This document shows positions 46,016 to 56,466 of a stretch of 64,000 nucleotides of DNA, piece by piece. Source of the stretch: Paenibacillus sp. BIC5C1 (lineage in GTDB: Bacteria; Bacillota; Bacilli; Paenibacillales; Paenibacillaceae); contig NZ_CP135922.1 in assembly GCF_032399705.1 (NCBI RefSeq), forward strand, positions 4,712,001 to 4,776,000. Direction: 5' to 3'. The translations under genes were made by a program, and so were the position numbers. How positions within the stretch are numbered: position 1 is the stretch's first letter; each line of letters opens with the position of its first letter. Under the pieces are notes generated by a model. The model was not told the DNA's origin. It did no database searches and saw only the letters and a program-made list of their open reading frames with translations.

Positions 46016-46480
46016 TCAGTGCTTCCCGTGAGTGTGCTGATGACCAGATGACACTTTGGCCGGCATATGGTCAGCACAGTCCTTACAGTACCCGAAAACT
46101 TCAAATTTATGATCAACAACCTGAAATTGCTCAGGCGCATCTGCGAGCTGCATTGGGCAAAAAACGATTGGATATGTCTTTTGGCATTTCAGACAGATCA
46201 TATGGTGGTGATGGTGATCCTCGCTGCAATGTGCTCTGAACTTCACCCCATCTTCAAAGATGACCTGCTCCAGCACACCCAATTCTTGCATGACACGCAA
46301 ATTCCGGTACACCGTGTCAAAACTCAGTCCGCTGTAAGTTTTACCCATATATTCATAGACGTCCTTGGGTGTCAAATACCCAGGGGATTCAGCAAATAAC
46401 CGGGCCAGTGTCTTCCGCTGATCCGTAATGCGGAGCCCCTGCGAGGACATGGTAGTAATAATCTGTTCTGTCGACAGCAT
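46016..46480 (-). CDS. zur: Fur-family regulator, probably Zur
   Basis: 154 residues. Winged helix with [52 protein letters not shown], then a metal region [26 protein letters not shown] and CKDC (two CxxC pairs for structural zinc). Zur is preferred over Fur/PerR because of the nearby zinc importer with a Zur-like box and the His-rich C-terminus ([11 protein letters not shown]). Confidence 0.85.
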   Translation of the reverse strand: MLSTEQIITTMSSQGLRITDQRKTLARLFAESPGYLTPKDVYEYMGKTYSGLSFDTVYRNLRVMQELGVLEQVIFEDGVKFRAHCSEDHHHHHMICLKCQKTYPIVFCPMQLADAPEQFQVVDHKFEVFGYCKDCADHMPAKVSSGHQHTHGKH

Positions 46481-46855
46481 GATCTAAAGCACCTCCTGTC
46501 ATTCGAGCATTATGCATAACTCCCAAAGAGCGAGTTCCATTACAGCGATACTTAGAACGAAATGGTTTTATTCGTCTAGGTAATGTACCCGTTAACCTGT
46601 GGAATCAATTTATGCAAATGCTGATAATTATGCTTGATTTATATACTACTAATAATGCCTTAAATGAAGTTCATAGTCAACGAACGAACCTGGGCCCGTC
46701 GTCGCTTCAGTCACAATTAAAAAGGACCCCATGAACATGGAGTCCTTTCCTGACGGTTCAGATGTTTAATCCTTCGGGCGACTTTTGGGGTGACAGGATA
46801 TATAGCATATAAGCTTTCACTCCAAACCGTCCGTTCCTGGTAAAAGGTGAAACAA
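46481..46855. other. Intergenic region upstream of zur
   Basis: 375 bases with no supported gene. It contains the zur promoter area (A/T-rich, not resolved) and at 46721-46748 a hairpin AAAGGACCCCATG / CATGGAGTCCTTT, with TTTTT on the minus strand. This is the terminator of the PKD protein gene, about 110 nt after its stop. Confidence 0.6.
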
Positions 46856-49123
46856 TTACTTCTCTGTCGGAAGCGGTGTGAACAGCAAGTTGACAGGAAG
46901 GTTGCTTCCTGGTGCAGCCGAGAACACAATCGTTACAGCTTCGCCATACGAACCTGTACGATAGAGTACACTTTGTTCATTTGGTGCACTTAAGGATTTG
47001 CTGCCATTCGAAATCTGCACAACCTGACCATTAACGAGTGCTACACCCGAGTATCTACCACCACGAGGGTTGAATGAGATCAGCGTGCGCGGAGCCACAT
47101 TGTTCAGTGTGATTTTGTAAAGTACGCCGAAGTTACCTGCGTTAGAAGCTTCCGTATAGGCCATAGGGTCTGTGCCGACCAGGTTCGGGTCACTTGCATT
47201 ATCCCCGAGCGGCAGACGAGCGGGCTTCGAACCTACTTCTTGGTCATACGTAATGACACGTGTTGCATTCGGATACGTACCACGGTTGTGCACACCATCA
47301 CGATCCAGAACAGGCAGTGTGGACCATACAGCCATCGGATCTTTATTTTCTTCGATCATGATAATGTTATAATCCAGCCTGTAGTCGCTGAAAACATCAG
47401 AATAAAGTGAAATTACTTGCCCTTGCTTCATAGGAAGAGCATTGAGTTCAGTAAGAATCAATTTGCTCTCTCCTGGCTGCAACACAACATTCAATTTTCC
47501 AGTGCCATCTTGCATGGACTGGAACCAACGCTCAATCGATAACCTTCCGGCTACTGTTGCGAATGGCGAAGGACCCGCGAAGCCCATATTTTGCTGCTCT
47601 AGTGTTGCTGCGTACATATTATTATTCGTAGCAACAACGTACATTTTCACATTTTTACCGGTGTTATTTACATGGTGAATCATGAAACGGGTCTGACCGA
47701 TTGAAGACTCTTTGTACACAATCCCTTCCGAATTAACGGTTTCTGGGCTGTTACTACGAATCAGTACACTTTGCTCATCGTAATAAGTGTACGGAACTTT
47801 CTCCATGGCAGGAACTTCACTGCCGTTGAAGCTGAACTTATCACCTACCGGCGTGAACAACTGATTAAAATCAGAGATAGTATACAGTGTTTCATTTGTG
47901 ATATTGACATTCTTGGTATAGCTGTTACTAGCACCATGTTTGTCCGTAACGGTAATTGTTACTGTCTTTGGTCCCGGAACAAAGAATGCCAGAGCATTGT
48001 TTTCCCATTCGGTTTTCACAATAGCGTTTTCATCATCGGTGCTTTGATCAATATAAGTGATCTTTTCACCCATTTTGTACTCTTCCTTGTCTGTCGTAAA
48101 CATCGCTACAGGGGGAAGATTCGGTTTTTGGACCTGAATCGTAACAGAGTACGGATCACTCCATTGTCCGCTTGAATCCTGGACAGCATACGTTACCGTA
48201 TATGTTCCTGGTTGGTCAAACGAATCCTGACGGCCAGTCCAGCGCTCGTCTACGATGTCCAATCCCTTTGGAGAGCTGGATTTAGTGTTGTAGGTCACCG
48301 TATCTCCTACAAAAATCTCTTTTGGTACGGTGAAGCTGGCTACCGGTTTTGTATTCAGGTTCAGTACAACAGTCTTGGCAGATTGATTAACTTTATAAGT
48401 AATATTGAGTGCCTGAGTAATCGACGTCAGTGGCACCATGAACGTATTTTTTTGTTGATAGGCAGGGCCTTTCATCGTTCTGGATTCACCGTTAACAGTG
48501 TAAATGCTACTATTTGTTTTGAAGCGAAGCTCATCTTCGCCACTAATAATAATGGTTTCTTTGGTTGTATTGTCATATTTCACTTCATAACCAACCCGAT
48601 CAACCAGTGCGCGGATCGCTACATAAGATACTCCATTTTTAACAGCCATCGGCTGTCCGGCAAGATATGTTTTGCCGTCTTGCACCATTTTGTTGCTGTT
48701 CATATAAAGTGTCAGATCTCCGCCTTTACTTCCGGCTACAGATTGACCACTTGTGGATGGTTGCTCTACCTCAACTGGAGCTGTTGGAACTGTTGTTTCC
48801 TCTCCCGCATCCTCTTCATCAGCAGGGTCTGTAACAGGGTCAATCGGAGTAACATCTGTACCGGTAGGTTCATTCGTCACCGGGTTTGTTCCTTCGACTG
48901 CATTGTTATCATTGTTATCAGGCTGTTTTGTATCTGACCCAGACTTTACATCCGATTCCGAGATTGTTTGTTCTTTCTTCACAACCTCCACGGATTTAAC
49001 ATTGGCTGTATTTGTTGTTGTTGTATCACTTTGATCGGCTGCTAGTGCATTCGCTGGAATCGCTGCAAACGCTTGGAATACAGCTAAAGTGGTAAGTATG
49101 GATAATTTCTTCTTCAAATTCAT
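46856..49123 (-). CDS. Large secreted protein with copper-amine-oxidase-like domain and PKD-type repeats
   Basis: 755 residues. Signal peptide ending near ANALAA. Low-complexity Thr/Asp/Glu/Pro region (30-125). Stalk domain (about 130-260: MVQDGKTYLAGQPMAVKNGVSYVAIRALVDRVGYEVKY). Two PKD/Ig-like repeats (about 265-420: PVASFTVPKEIFVGDTVTYNTKSSS; PPVAMFTTDKEEYKMGEKITYIDQS). A C-terminal ~330-residue beta-rich domain I do not recognise (IHHVNNTGKNVKMYVVATNNN; LISFNPRGGRYSGVALVNGQ). Cell-surface or matrix role inferred. Isolated, with its own terminator. Confidence 0.85.
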   Translation of the reverse strand: MNLKKKLSILTTLAVFQAFAAIPANALAADQSDTTTTNTANVKSVEVVKKEQTISESDVKSGSDTKQPDNNDNNAVEGTNPVTNEPTGTDVTPIDPVTDPADEEDAGEETTVPTAPVEVEQPSTSGQSVAGSKGGDLTLYMNSNKMVQDGKTYLAGQPMAVKNGVSYVAIRALVDRVGYEVKYDNTTKETIIISGEDELRFKTNSSIYTVNGESRTMKGPAYQQKNTFMVPLTSITQALNITYKVNQSAKTVVLNLNTKPVASFTVPKEIFVGDTVTYNTKSSSPKGLDIVDERWTGRQDSFDQPGTYTVTYAVQDSSGQWSDPYSVTIQVQKPNLPPVAMFTTDKEEYKMGEKITYIDQSTDDENAIVKTEWENNALAFFVPGPKTVTITVTDKHGASNSYTKNVNITNETLYTISDFNQLFTPVGDKFSFNGSEVPAMEKVPYTYYDEQSVLIRSNSPETVNSEGIVYKESSIGQTRFMIHHVNNTGKNVKMYVVATNNNMYAATLEQQNMGFAGPSPFATVAGRLSIERWFQSMQDGTGKLNVVLQPGESKLILTELNALPMKQGQVISLYSDVFSDYRLDYNIIMIEENKDPMAVWSTLPVLDRDGVHNRGTYPNATRVITYDQEVGSKPARLPLGDNASDPNLVGTDPMAYTEASNAGNFGVLYKITLNNVAPRTLISFNPRGGRYSGVALVNGQVVQISNGSKSLSAPNEQSVLYRTGSYGEAVTIVFSAAPGSNLPVNLLFTPLPTEK

Positions 49124-49337
49124 TCTTTGTCTTTGGCTCCTTCTGCTCCCATTTTATAAATATCCCCCTCAAAAAGTCATACTATTAGACGCTTAGTACC
49201 GGGAAAAGTTGCTAAAAATATTTGATAAGAATTGTAAACATTTAATAGAGCGAAAATACTATGAAAATAGTTATCTATTACACCTTCGACTCAAAACGAA
49301 TTCTGTATTGCTGCCTGTCACAAATCCCAATAAAAAA

Positions 49338-49382
49338 ATCTCTCCAAAGCATGGTTGAATAAGCACCATGCCACAGAGAGAT
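49338..49382 (-). terminator. Terminator of the ABC/YesMN/GH3 operon
   Basis: Two-part stem: ATCTCTC/GAGAGAT and GCATGGT/ACCATGC, with TTTTTTTATT following on the minus strand. Confidence 0.8.
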
Positions 49383-49409
49383 ATAGAGAATATAGAGTTT
49401 ACGAATATG

Positions 49410-51071
49410 CTAACGTAAACTGACGGGCAAGCGTCCTGTTGGCTTCAATTCACCTGTTAAGACGAGGGACAATGCGCGAACCACTGCAGGAGTGTTCTCG
49501 TACGTACATACATAACTTCCCGGCGTCGGAATCTCCAATAGATCATATGGATTACGCAGAGCGACTACAATCAAGGAATGCTTCTCACTAAGTTTTTGAA
49601 CCAAATGATGTTGTCCTTTCGGAAGATGGCCTGCGGAAGTGTAAGTACATACGATGATTTGATCTTCATCCGACACATCTTTCAGTATCTGATCCGCTTC
49701 ATCATAAGTGGGCTGTGTCGTTATTTTGTGCTCCCGAACTCCGCCTCTCAGCTGCGATAACGCCACGCCAAGTGAATCTGTATGAGACCATGGTTCATCC
49801 ACTTCTGTCCGCTGCACAACCTCGGGCCAGATGACATACACATTCTTCTCAGGGTTTAAGGGAAGCAATCCATCACTCTGAACTACAGTAATGCTATTGG
49901 AAGCAATCTCATCCAATCTGGATTCGATGGAGGCCAGCGACCTTGATGATTCATCTTTCTCTTTTGTTGAGAACGTGATCCCATCCTCATCAGATCCATC
50001 TGATATAGCATCATTCTCTTCCATAGAGACAAACGTATGCTTCCAATGACCACAACGCGCTGTCTTCCATGAAATAATACGTTCCAGTGCCTGGTTAATG
50101 GTGGCTTCATCCACTCGTCCAGTACGAACAGCTTCCACAACAGCTTCCACAGCCGAAATTTGATCTTGCAGTGTGTGACTGACCAGAATTAGATCGGCAC
50201 CTGCCTCCACGGCACGAATGGCTGCCTCGGCCACACCATATGGCTTGGATATCGCATGCATTTCCAGACAGTCAGTAATAATAATGCCATCAAAGCCCAT
50301 TTCTTCGCGTAACAGCCCCGTCAATACTTTACGGGACAATGTAGCTGGAATCGGCTCCGGTTCAATTGCCGGGAAGATAACGTGAGCTGTCATAATAGCA
50401 TCCACTCCGGCCTCGATAGCGCGATGGAAAGGCAACAGCTCCACCTGATCCAGTCTGTTACGATCATGAGGTACAGTGACCATCCCCAGATGAGAATCCA
50501 CCGCTGTATCTCCATGTCCGGGAAAATGTTTGGCTGTCGCAGCAACGCCTCGGGATTGATACCCTTTGATGGCTGCTGCACCATGAGCTGCTACGCTCTC
50601 CGCATTCTCGCCATAGGAGCGCACGCCGATGACCGGGTTAAGAACGTTGTTATTCACATCCAACACTGGAGCGAGGTTCATATCAATACCGATGTTTTTT
50701 AATTCATGACCTAGAATTTGTGCGCATTCAAGGGTATAGTCTGGATTCCCCGTCGCTCCCAGCGCCATGTTTCCAGGTACCTGGGTCACTCCCTCTTTGT
50801 CAATCCGGGCCACCATCCCGCCCTCCTGATCCACGGAGATCATCAGAGGTAAATCTCCGGCTTCAGCCGCGATCGATTGCAATTCGGAAGACAGTTGTTT
50901 TAACTGGTCTATGCTTGCCACATTCCGCCTGAAATAAATGACGCCTCCAACATGATAATCACGGATCAGTTGATTGATCTGTTCATCTGCATGCTGTCCA
51001 TGGAATCCACACATAAACATCTGTCCTACCCGCTGTTCCAATGAAAGCTTATCGATCGAATTCATACGCAT
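49410..51071 (-). CDS. GH3 beta-N-acetylhexosaminidase (NagZ type), cytoplasmic
   Basis: 553 residues. GH3 N-domain with the NagZ His-Asp motif KHFPGHGDTAVDSH and the nucleophile Asp in GIIITDCLEMHAI, then a C-terminal GH3 domain as in Bacillus NagZ. It has no signal peptide, so it should act on imported substrate, unlike secreted B. subtilis NagZ. It removes beta-linked GlcNAc (from chitobiose, GlcNAc-MurNAc or similar). GGAGG 5 nt before the ATG. Last gene of the operon with a sugar ABC transporter and YesMN-type regulators. Confidence 0.92.
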   Translation of the reverse strand: MRMNSIDKLSLEQRVGQMFMCGFHGQHADEQINQLIRDYHVGGVIYFRRNVASIDQLKQLSSELQSIAAEAGDLPLMISVDQEGGMVARIDKEGVTQVPGNMALGATGNPDYTLECAQILGHELKNIGIDMNLAPVLDVNNNVLNPVIGVRSYGENAESVAAHGAAAIKGYQSRGVAATAKHFPGHGDTAVDSHLGMVTVPHDRNRLDQVELLPFHRAIEAGVDAIMTAHVIFPAIEPEPIPATLSRKVLTGLLREEMGFDGIIITDCLEMHAISKPYGVAEAAIRAVEAGADLILVSHTLQDQISAVEAVVEAVRTGRVDEATINQALERIISWKTARCGHWKHTFVSMEENDAISDGSDEDGITFSTKEKDESSRSLASIESRLDEIASNSITVVQSDGLLPLNPEKNVYVIWPEVVQRTEVDEPWSHTDSLGVALSQLRGGVREHKITTQPTYDEADQILKDVSDEDQIIVCTYTSAGHLPKGQHHLVQKLSEKHSLIVVALRNPYDLLEIPTPGSYVCTYENTPAVVRALSLVLTGELKPTGRLPVSLR

Positions 51072-51084
51072 GCTTTCCTCCCCA

Positions 51085-52719
51085 TTATGAACCTGCTCTT
51101 TGGTTTGACCTGAATTCTGATGGTTTCATGTGAAAATGTTTATGGAACACTTTGGAGAAATATCGCCGCTCCTTATACCCCGTCGCTTCTCCAATGGCTG
51201 TAATACTCCATTCCGTCGTACTCAATAATAAGGCTGCACTCTCCATCCGCTTATGGGTCATATATTCAACAAAGGTTACACCCATCTGATTTTTGAACAG
51301 CTGGCAAAAATAGCCCGGACTGATGCCCAGCCAATCAGCTACCTCATCAATGCCCAGATCACATTCCAGTCTGGCGTTCATATACTCGCACGCAGAACTG
51401 ATCAGCTCCGACACAGAGGGGCGAGGTACACTTTTCTTATCATGACAAGCATAAGCAAGTGCCTCCGCCAGTTCGATTAATTCCTTGATGGAGGTTGCTG
51501 AATGCAATGCACTCCAGAAGTGCATTTCGTCCTGTTCAGCCATGACATGTACTTCGCGCAATTCACGAAGCATATGTACCAGCAGAAAACGCAGACTATT
51601 TTCGGCTACGCCATCCAGCTTACTCTTATGCTCGCTCATCCGATGTTTGAGCCGCACGAGCAGGTCTATCAATCCTTGTTTATTTCCCTGTCTGATCCAG
51701 CGGGTGATCAAGTCCAAATCCTCTTTTGTAACCCACATTGTTGTCCTGCTGGAAGGTTCTTTGGATGACATGATAGAGTGCTCAGCAGATTGTTGTTCCA
51801 GCGCATCGCTGCGCTGATTAGAATCATTCATGATCAGCAATCGCTGACAATGCCGGTATCGCTCAGCCATCTGATCATCCAGTTTCACAGGCATAACATC
51901 CTGAATGACTCTTGTCTTCATGCCTGAACCCATCTCAAATGTCGTATCTAGTTCCAATTGAACCTGTTGAGCCAGTACATCTGCTCGCAGTTTCCATTCA
52001 TCTGACGCCTCCACCAACATGCACCATTCTCCCTTACGGGCCGAAATCAGCAGAGTTCCTTCACAAATCCGGTCTGTAATCTCCCTAAGTTTGGAACGGA
52101 TCATTCCATGCCAGCTTTGGTGCTGTGCCCCAGACCAGCCGATCGAATGTTTGAAGTAACCCGACACATCGATAAGCAGCAGAATATACCGTAACGAAGA
52201 TGCCTGTGTTTCCGGGGAAGAAGGAGGGGAAGAAAATAACGAATCCTCCTCTTTTCGCATCAGGTCAATGATATGTTTATGCTTTACCCATACTTCCATC
52301 TCCGATTTACGGTGGCGTTCAGCCTCCATTTCCAACCGTTTCTTCTGAATCTGACTGGCAAGCTCACGCAATTTCTGTTCCAGATCCAGGTAATCGATTG
52401 GCTTGCATATGTATTCATGGACATTGTAACGAATGGCTGTACGAGCATACTCGAACTGCTGATATCCTGTCAGCAAAATAATCTCACAAGTTTCTCCTTG
52501 TTCCCGCAATATTTGAATCAGCTCCAGACCATCCATAGAGGGCATGCGAATATCACATAACATGATGTCAGGGTGACATTCTGCAACTTTATCCAGTGCT
52601 TCTGACCCGCTTCTGGCCGTACCCACAATTTCAATGCCCATGTCTTCCCATGGCAAAATAAAACTCAAATTCTCCAAAATCGGCAGCTCATCGTCAACCA
52701 GCAACGCGGTTAGATTCAT
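51085..52719 (-). CDS. YesN-type response regulator with AraC DNA-binding domain
   Basis: 544 residues. Receiver domain (LLVDDELPILENLSFILPWEDMGIEIVGTA; phospho-Asp in IMLCDIRMPSMDG; Lys in YICKPIDY), a long variable middle with coiled coil, and a C-terminal AraC double HTH (DLGIDEVADWLGISPGYFCQLFKNQMGVTFVEYM; SITAIGEATGYKERRYFSKVFHKHF). It overlaps the kinase gene by 4 nt (ATGA). It likely controls this operon. Confidence 0.93.
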   Translation of the reverse strand: MNLTALLVDDELPILENLSFILPWEDMGIEIVGTARSGSEALDKVAECHPDIMLCDIRMPSMDGLELIQILREQGETCEIILLTGYQQFEYARTAIRYNVHEYICKPIDYLDLEQKLRELASQIQKKRLEMEAERHRKSEMEVWVKHKHIIDLMRKEEDSLFSSPPSSPETQASSLRYILLLIDVSGYFKHSIGWSGAQHQSWHGMIRSKLREITDRICEGTLLISARKGEWCMLVEASDEWKLRADVLAQQVQLELDTTFEMGSGMKTRVIQDVMPVKLDDQMAERYRHCQRLLIMNDSNQRSDALEQQSAEHSIMSSKEPSSRTTMWVTKEDLDLITRWIRQGNKQGLIDLLVRLKHRMSEHKSKLDGVAENSLRFLLVHMLRELREVHVMAEQDEMHFWSALHSATSIKELIELAEALAYACHDKKSVPRPSVSELISSACEYMNARLECDLGIDEVADWLGISPGYFCQLFKNQMGVTFVEYMTHKRMESAALLLSTTEWSITAIGEATGYKERRYFSKVFHKHFHMKPSEFRSNQRAGS

Positions 52720-54557
52720 TCATCTTCCCCCTGCTCATATTGTGGAATAATACATTGAATGACGGTGCCATGTCCCGGAGAGGAACATATAAACACCCCA
52801 TATCCGGCCCCATATTGAATCCTTATCCGATCTGCAACACTTCTTAAACCCAGCCCTCGACGCTCTGCCATTGAAGACAGCGGCTTCGTTCCCTCAGCCA
52901 TGATGTATTCAGGCGGGTCTTCTGCCATGTATTCGAATCGAGCCAACATTTCCTGGGGAATACCGATACCATTGTCCTCAACTCGCAGCACCAAGTTATT
53001 CCTTTCCACAAATGCACTGATCCGAAGTATACCCTGATATTCAATTCCCTCGAACCCATGCTGAATACTATTTTCCACAAGAGGTTGAAGGGTAAGCTTG
53101 AGTATAGATGAGGTGTACAGATGAGATGGAATGTCAATCTCGTACCGGAACAAATCACTAAACCTGTAATGCTGGATCTCAAGATAACTCTGCAGGTGCC
53201 GTAACTCCTCACTAAGCGAGATCTCCTCCTGATCCTGAATACTGATCCGCAGCATATTGCCAAGACGTGTTACCATTTCACTTACTTTACGCCCTTCTCC
53301 CCTCATGGCTAGTCCGTTAATGGATTCCAGCGTATTGAATAGAAAATGAGGTTTAATCTGGGCTTGAAGCACGCGTAGTTCTGCCTTTGCCTTCTGTTCC
53401 TGCTCTGCACGCACACGTCGGAACAGACCTCCGATGCGATCCAGCAATTCATTGAACCCTTGGGCAAGCAGCTGCATCTCGTCAAAGCCACTTCCTTCGA
53501 CCCGGGCATTAAAGTCTCCATCATCTACACGTCTCATGAATCGCACGAGTACCGCAATATTGCCTGTAATCCGGTTCATGAAAAACACATTGAAAACCAT
53601 CGCAGCAAGCAGGCACAGCAGAATGATAATAATCGACCAACCTGCGAACACATTCGTCTCTGCCGATAATGCTTCCCATGAAGTGACACTGACCAGACTC
53701 CAGTTATAGTTTTTCAGATGATATTGTGAAATGATGCTTTCACTGCCATCGAACACTGCTCTGGTGCTGCTGAACCCTGGTCCGTAAATTCCAGAACGCA
53801 CACCCAGATTCTCCATCCTTTCTCCGCTATAACGTCCAGAAGGATCGTATACAATCAGACCTTCTTCATTGATCAGCAGGAACGAAGTATCTTGTGCAGG
53901 ATCACTTATTTGCAAATGGCGGAAGATGCGGTCCATCTCCCCTTTTTTAATCTGAACAACAAGAACCCCAATATTCTGAAAATAACTGAGTTCCTTGACC
54001 AACCGAATCTGAGTAAAGACAGGCTCTACGCCCGTCAGTTCAGGATATTCCAGAGGGGCCAGCCATTTGGGCACGCCGTTGAGTTCCTGGATTTCTTTGA
54101 ATATTGGATGAACCTTAAATTGTTGAAAAGGAAGCGCTTGAAAATTTTCTTTCGTAAATATAGAAACAATCTGGTTATCCTGAGACGAACGCGGACGCAA
54201 ATCATACAAAAAGGCATAACTGATGAACGGGTAGTTGTATAAAAGGGAACGGAAATTACGCTGGCTGGCATTCAGCGACAATTGATTACCGATTCCAAGA
54301 TCCTGTTTGCTCGGATCTTTGGCGTTCAAAGCCATCTGGAATACCGATGTGGCAATGCCGTTGTCCGTGACATTGTTGATCTGCTGAAAAACATTCTCGA
54401 TATTATAGCTAATCGCCTGGAGTGCATATTCAGACTGCTGATTGTATTTTTTCTCAATCGTATGTGATGTGACCAAGAACATGCCGATTCCAAGCGTGCA
54501 CATCGGTACAATGATGAGCAACAGAAATGCCATGGCCAGCTTCATCCGCAAGTTCAT
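52716..54557 (-). CDS. YesM-type sensor histidine kinase
   Basis: 613 residues. Membrane helix 8-30, a large extracellular dCache-like sensor (about 35-285), a second helix (about 290-312), HAMP (RITGNIAVLVRFMRRVDDGDFNARVEGSGFDEM), His-kinase region with IKPHFLFNTLESINGLA and HATPase (LTLQPLVENSIQHGFEG; LRVEDNGIGIP; GLGLRSVADRI). Would sense an extracellular oligosaccharide or the loaded binding protein. Confidence 0.94.
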   Translation of the reverse strand: MNLRMKLAMAFLLLIIVPMCTLGIGMFLVTSHTIEKKYNQQSEYALQAISYNIENVFQQINNVTDNGIATSVFQMALNAKDPSKQDLGIGNQLSLNASQRNFRSLLYNYPFISYAFLYDLRPRSSQDNQIVSIFTKENFQALPFQQFKVHPIFKEIQELNGVPKWLAPLEYPELTGVEPVFTQIRLVKELSYFQNIGVLVVQIKKGEMDRIFRHLQISDPAQDTSFLLINEEGLIVYDPSGRYSGERMENLGVRSGIYGPGFSSTRAVFDGSESIISQYHLKNYNWSLVSVTSWEALSAETNVFAGWSIIIILLCLLAAMVFNVFFMNRITGNIAVLVRFMRRVDDGDFNARVEGSGFDEMQLLAQGFNELLDRIGGLFRRVRAEQEQKAKAELRVLQAQIKPHFLFNTLESINGLAMRGEGRKVSEMVTRLGNMLRISIQDQEEISLSEELRHLQSYLEIQHYRFSDLFRYEIDIPSHLYTSSILKLTLQPLVENSIQHGFEGIEYQGILRISAFVERNNLVLRVEDNGIGIPQEMLARFEYMAEDPPEYIMAEGTKPLSSMAERRGLGLRSVADRIRIQYGAGYGVFICSSPGHGTVIQCIIPQYEQGEDE

Positions 54558-54588
54558 TTCCCGTTCTCCCTATATAACGCATCGTTAA

Positions 54589-55419
54589 TTAACCTTTAAC
54601 ACTACCTGCCGTTACGCCTTCAATGATTTTCTCCTGCAATATGGCGTAGATTACTACAACCGGTACAACACTGTATACAATGCCTGCTGACATCTGGGCA
54701 TAATTCATTTGATACTGATCACGAAACTGGACCATGCCGACAGGCAGTGTACGCAGTTTATCGGTGGATAAGAAATAGTTGGCGAGTAAAAATTCGTTCC
54801 AGTTGCCGAGGAAATTCACGATAAACACCGTAACAATGGCTGGAACTGTAAGGGGTATCACTATTCTAGCAAAGATACCCGGAGCCCTCAACCCATCCAT
54901 AACCGCCGCTTCCTCAATTTCCCCAGGAAGCGACCGCATAAAAGCAGCCAAAATAATAATCGTGAACGGAATTGCATTCGCAACATAAGGAATGATTAGC
55001 GCCAAATGAGTATCCAAAATGCCGAGCTTGCGGACAAGCAAATAAATCGGCAGCATGAGCGCATTGTTTGGAATCAGCATACCCGCCAGAATGAGACTGT
55101 ACAGTAACATGCTCCATTTGCGGTGTCTCATCCGTGTTATAGCAAAGGCAAACATGGCACCAAGCACAATGGTTCCGACTGAGGACAAGACCGAAATATA
55201 CATACTGTTCCAAAAATACGTTCCAATCTTGGCATTTACCCAAGCCTCCACGTAGTTATTAAACACCCAAGTGGAAGGCAGACCGAACGGATTCAGTGCA
55301 ATTTCGTTGTTATCCTGCTTAAATGAAGAAAAAATTACGAATAAGAAGGGAAACAGAATCGCAAGTAGATACAACATCAACAAAACATGAGGTATACTGC
55401 CTTTTATGTTCTTTACCAT
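54589..55419 (-). CDS. Carbohydrate ABC transporter permease (MalG type)
   Basis: 276 residues, six membrane helices and the EAA loop EEAAVMDGLRAPGIFARIVIPLTVPAI. The ATG at 55419 overlaps the TGA of the previous permease (TGATG), with AAGGGTGG upstream. Second inner-membrane subunit of the CUT1-type importer. No ATPase gene is in the operon; a shared MsmX-type ATPase probably serves it. Confidence 0.93.
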   Translation of the reverse strand: MVKNIKGSIPHVLLMLYLLAILFPFLFVIFSSFKQDNNEIALNPFGLPSTWVFNNYVEAWVNAKIGTYFWNSMYISVLSSVGTIVLGAMFAFAITRMRHRKWSMLLYSLILAGMLIPNNALMLPIYLLVRKLGILDTHLALIIPYVANAIPFTIIILAAFMRSLPGEIEEAAVMDGLRAPGIFARIVIPLTVPAIVTVFIVNFLGNWNEFLLANYFLSTDKLRTLPVGMVQFRDQYQMNYAQMSAGIVYSVVPVVVIYAILQEKIIEGVTAGSVKG

Positions 55420-56303
55420 CAATATTCCACCCTTTCGTTGCGTCTCGCCACCAGCAACTGATATACCGCGGTGAGCACAAGCGTCAGAGCAAAGATCAGA
55501 ACCGCAATCGTATTGCCATAACCGTATTTAAAATTGGTAATCGCATATTTGATCATATACGTGGCAAGCACTTCGGTAGAGCCTGCGGGTCCACCTTTGG
55601 TCATAACCAGAACAATATCGGCTGCCTTCATCGCCCCGGCAATGGATAACATAATGACGACAGAAATGATAGGTCTGATAAGTGGCAATGTAATTTTGAA
55701 AGCTCTTTGTACGGCTGTTGCTCCATCAATGGCTGCCGCTTCATCCAGGTCCTTGGGAATAGCCAGAATGGCCGCCAAAACCATGACAATATAGAATCCC
55801 GTCCACTGCCACGCATTGGTTACGAGAATGGATATCATTGCGAATCGGTTATCGGACAACCAATAGACCGGCGAGATTCCTACCGTTTCAAGTAATTGAT
55901 TCAACAGGCCGATGTTAGGCTCGTAGATGAACCCCCATAGAATACCGATAACTGCCGTTGACATAATGGAAGGCAAAAAGACGGCTGTTTTGTATAATCC
56001 CTTCAATCTCTTCACGTTTGCAATGAGCAGGGAAAACAACACAATGAGAGGCACCTGGATCAAAACCGAAAATGCGATAAAGAAACCGTTATTGCGCGTA
56101 GAAATCCAAAAACGTTCATCTGTCAAAGCTTTTGCATAGTTGGACAGTCCCACAAAACGAGGCTCTGCGGATACACCGTTCCAACTGGTCAGACTGTAAT
56201 AGAGCGAACTGCCGATAGGATACAGGAAAAACATGATAAACAGGATCAGTGCCGGCAACACAAACAACGCATAGATCAGCGGGCTGCGGAGTGAAGTATT
56301 CAT
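55419..56303 (-). CDS. Carbohydrate ABC transporter permease (MalF/UgpA type)
   Basis: 294 residues, six membrane helices, EAA loop DEAAAIDGATAVQRAFKITLPLIRPII. First permease, 163 nt after the binding-protein gene, with a stabilising hairpin in between. Confidence 0.93.
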   Translation of the reverse strand: MNTSLRSPLIYALFVLPALILFIMFFLYPIGSSLYYSLTSWNGVSAEPRFVGLSNYAKALTDERFWISTRNNGFFIAFSVLIQVPLIVLFSLLIANVKRLKGLYKTAVFLPSIMSTAVIGILWGFIYEPNIGLLNQLLETVGISPVYWLSDNRFAMISILVTNAWQWTGFYIVMVLAAILAIPKDLDEAAAIDGATAVQRAFKITLPLIRPIISVVIMLSIAGAMKAADIVLVMTKGGPAGSTEVLATYMIKYAITNFKYGYGNTIAVLIFALTLVLTAVYQLLVARRNERVEY

Positions 56304-56392
56304 GATCTACCTCCTTCAGTGACTTCAACTTCTTATGCTCATATATAGAGCAGATTCCTCAGCAGTGTAATTCTCTAGATAGGACCAAGGGT

Positions 56393-56423
56393 TTTACCCC
56401 GGCAGTGTTCCAACCGGGGTAAA
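56393..56423 (-). other. Intra-operon hairpin after the binding-protein gene
   Basis: Perfect 10-bp arms TTTACCCCGG / CCGGGGTAAA, 11-nt loop, no T-run. Such hairpins after binding-protein genes stabilise the upstream mRNA and raise its level over the permeases. Confidence 0.6.
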
Positions 56424-56466
56424 CCAGCATGGTGTTAGCAGGTACTCTTCTTCGCTTAAAGATCGT

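Noticed and set aside
48212..48937. Plus-strand open frame of 241 codons
   Set aside because: Antisense to the Thr/Asp-rich region of the PKD protein; low-complexity reverse translation, no start signal.
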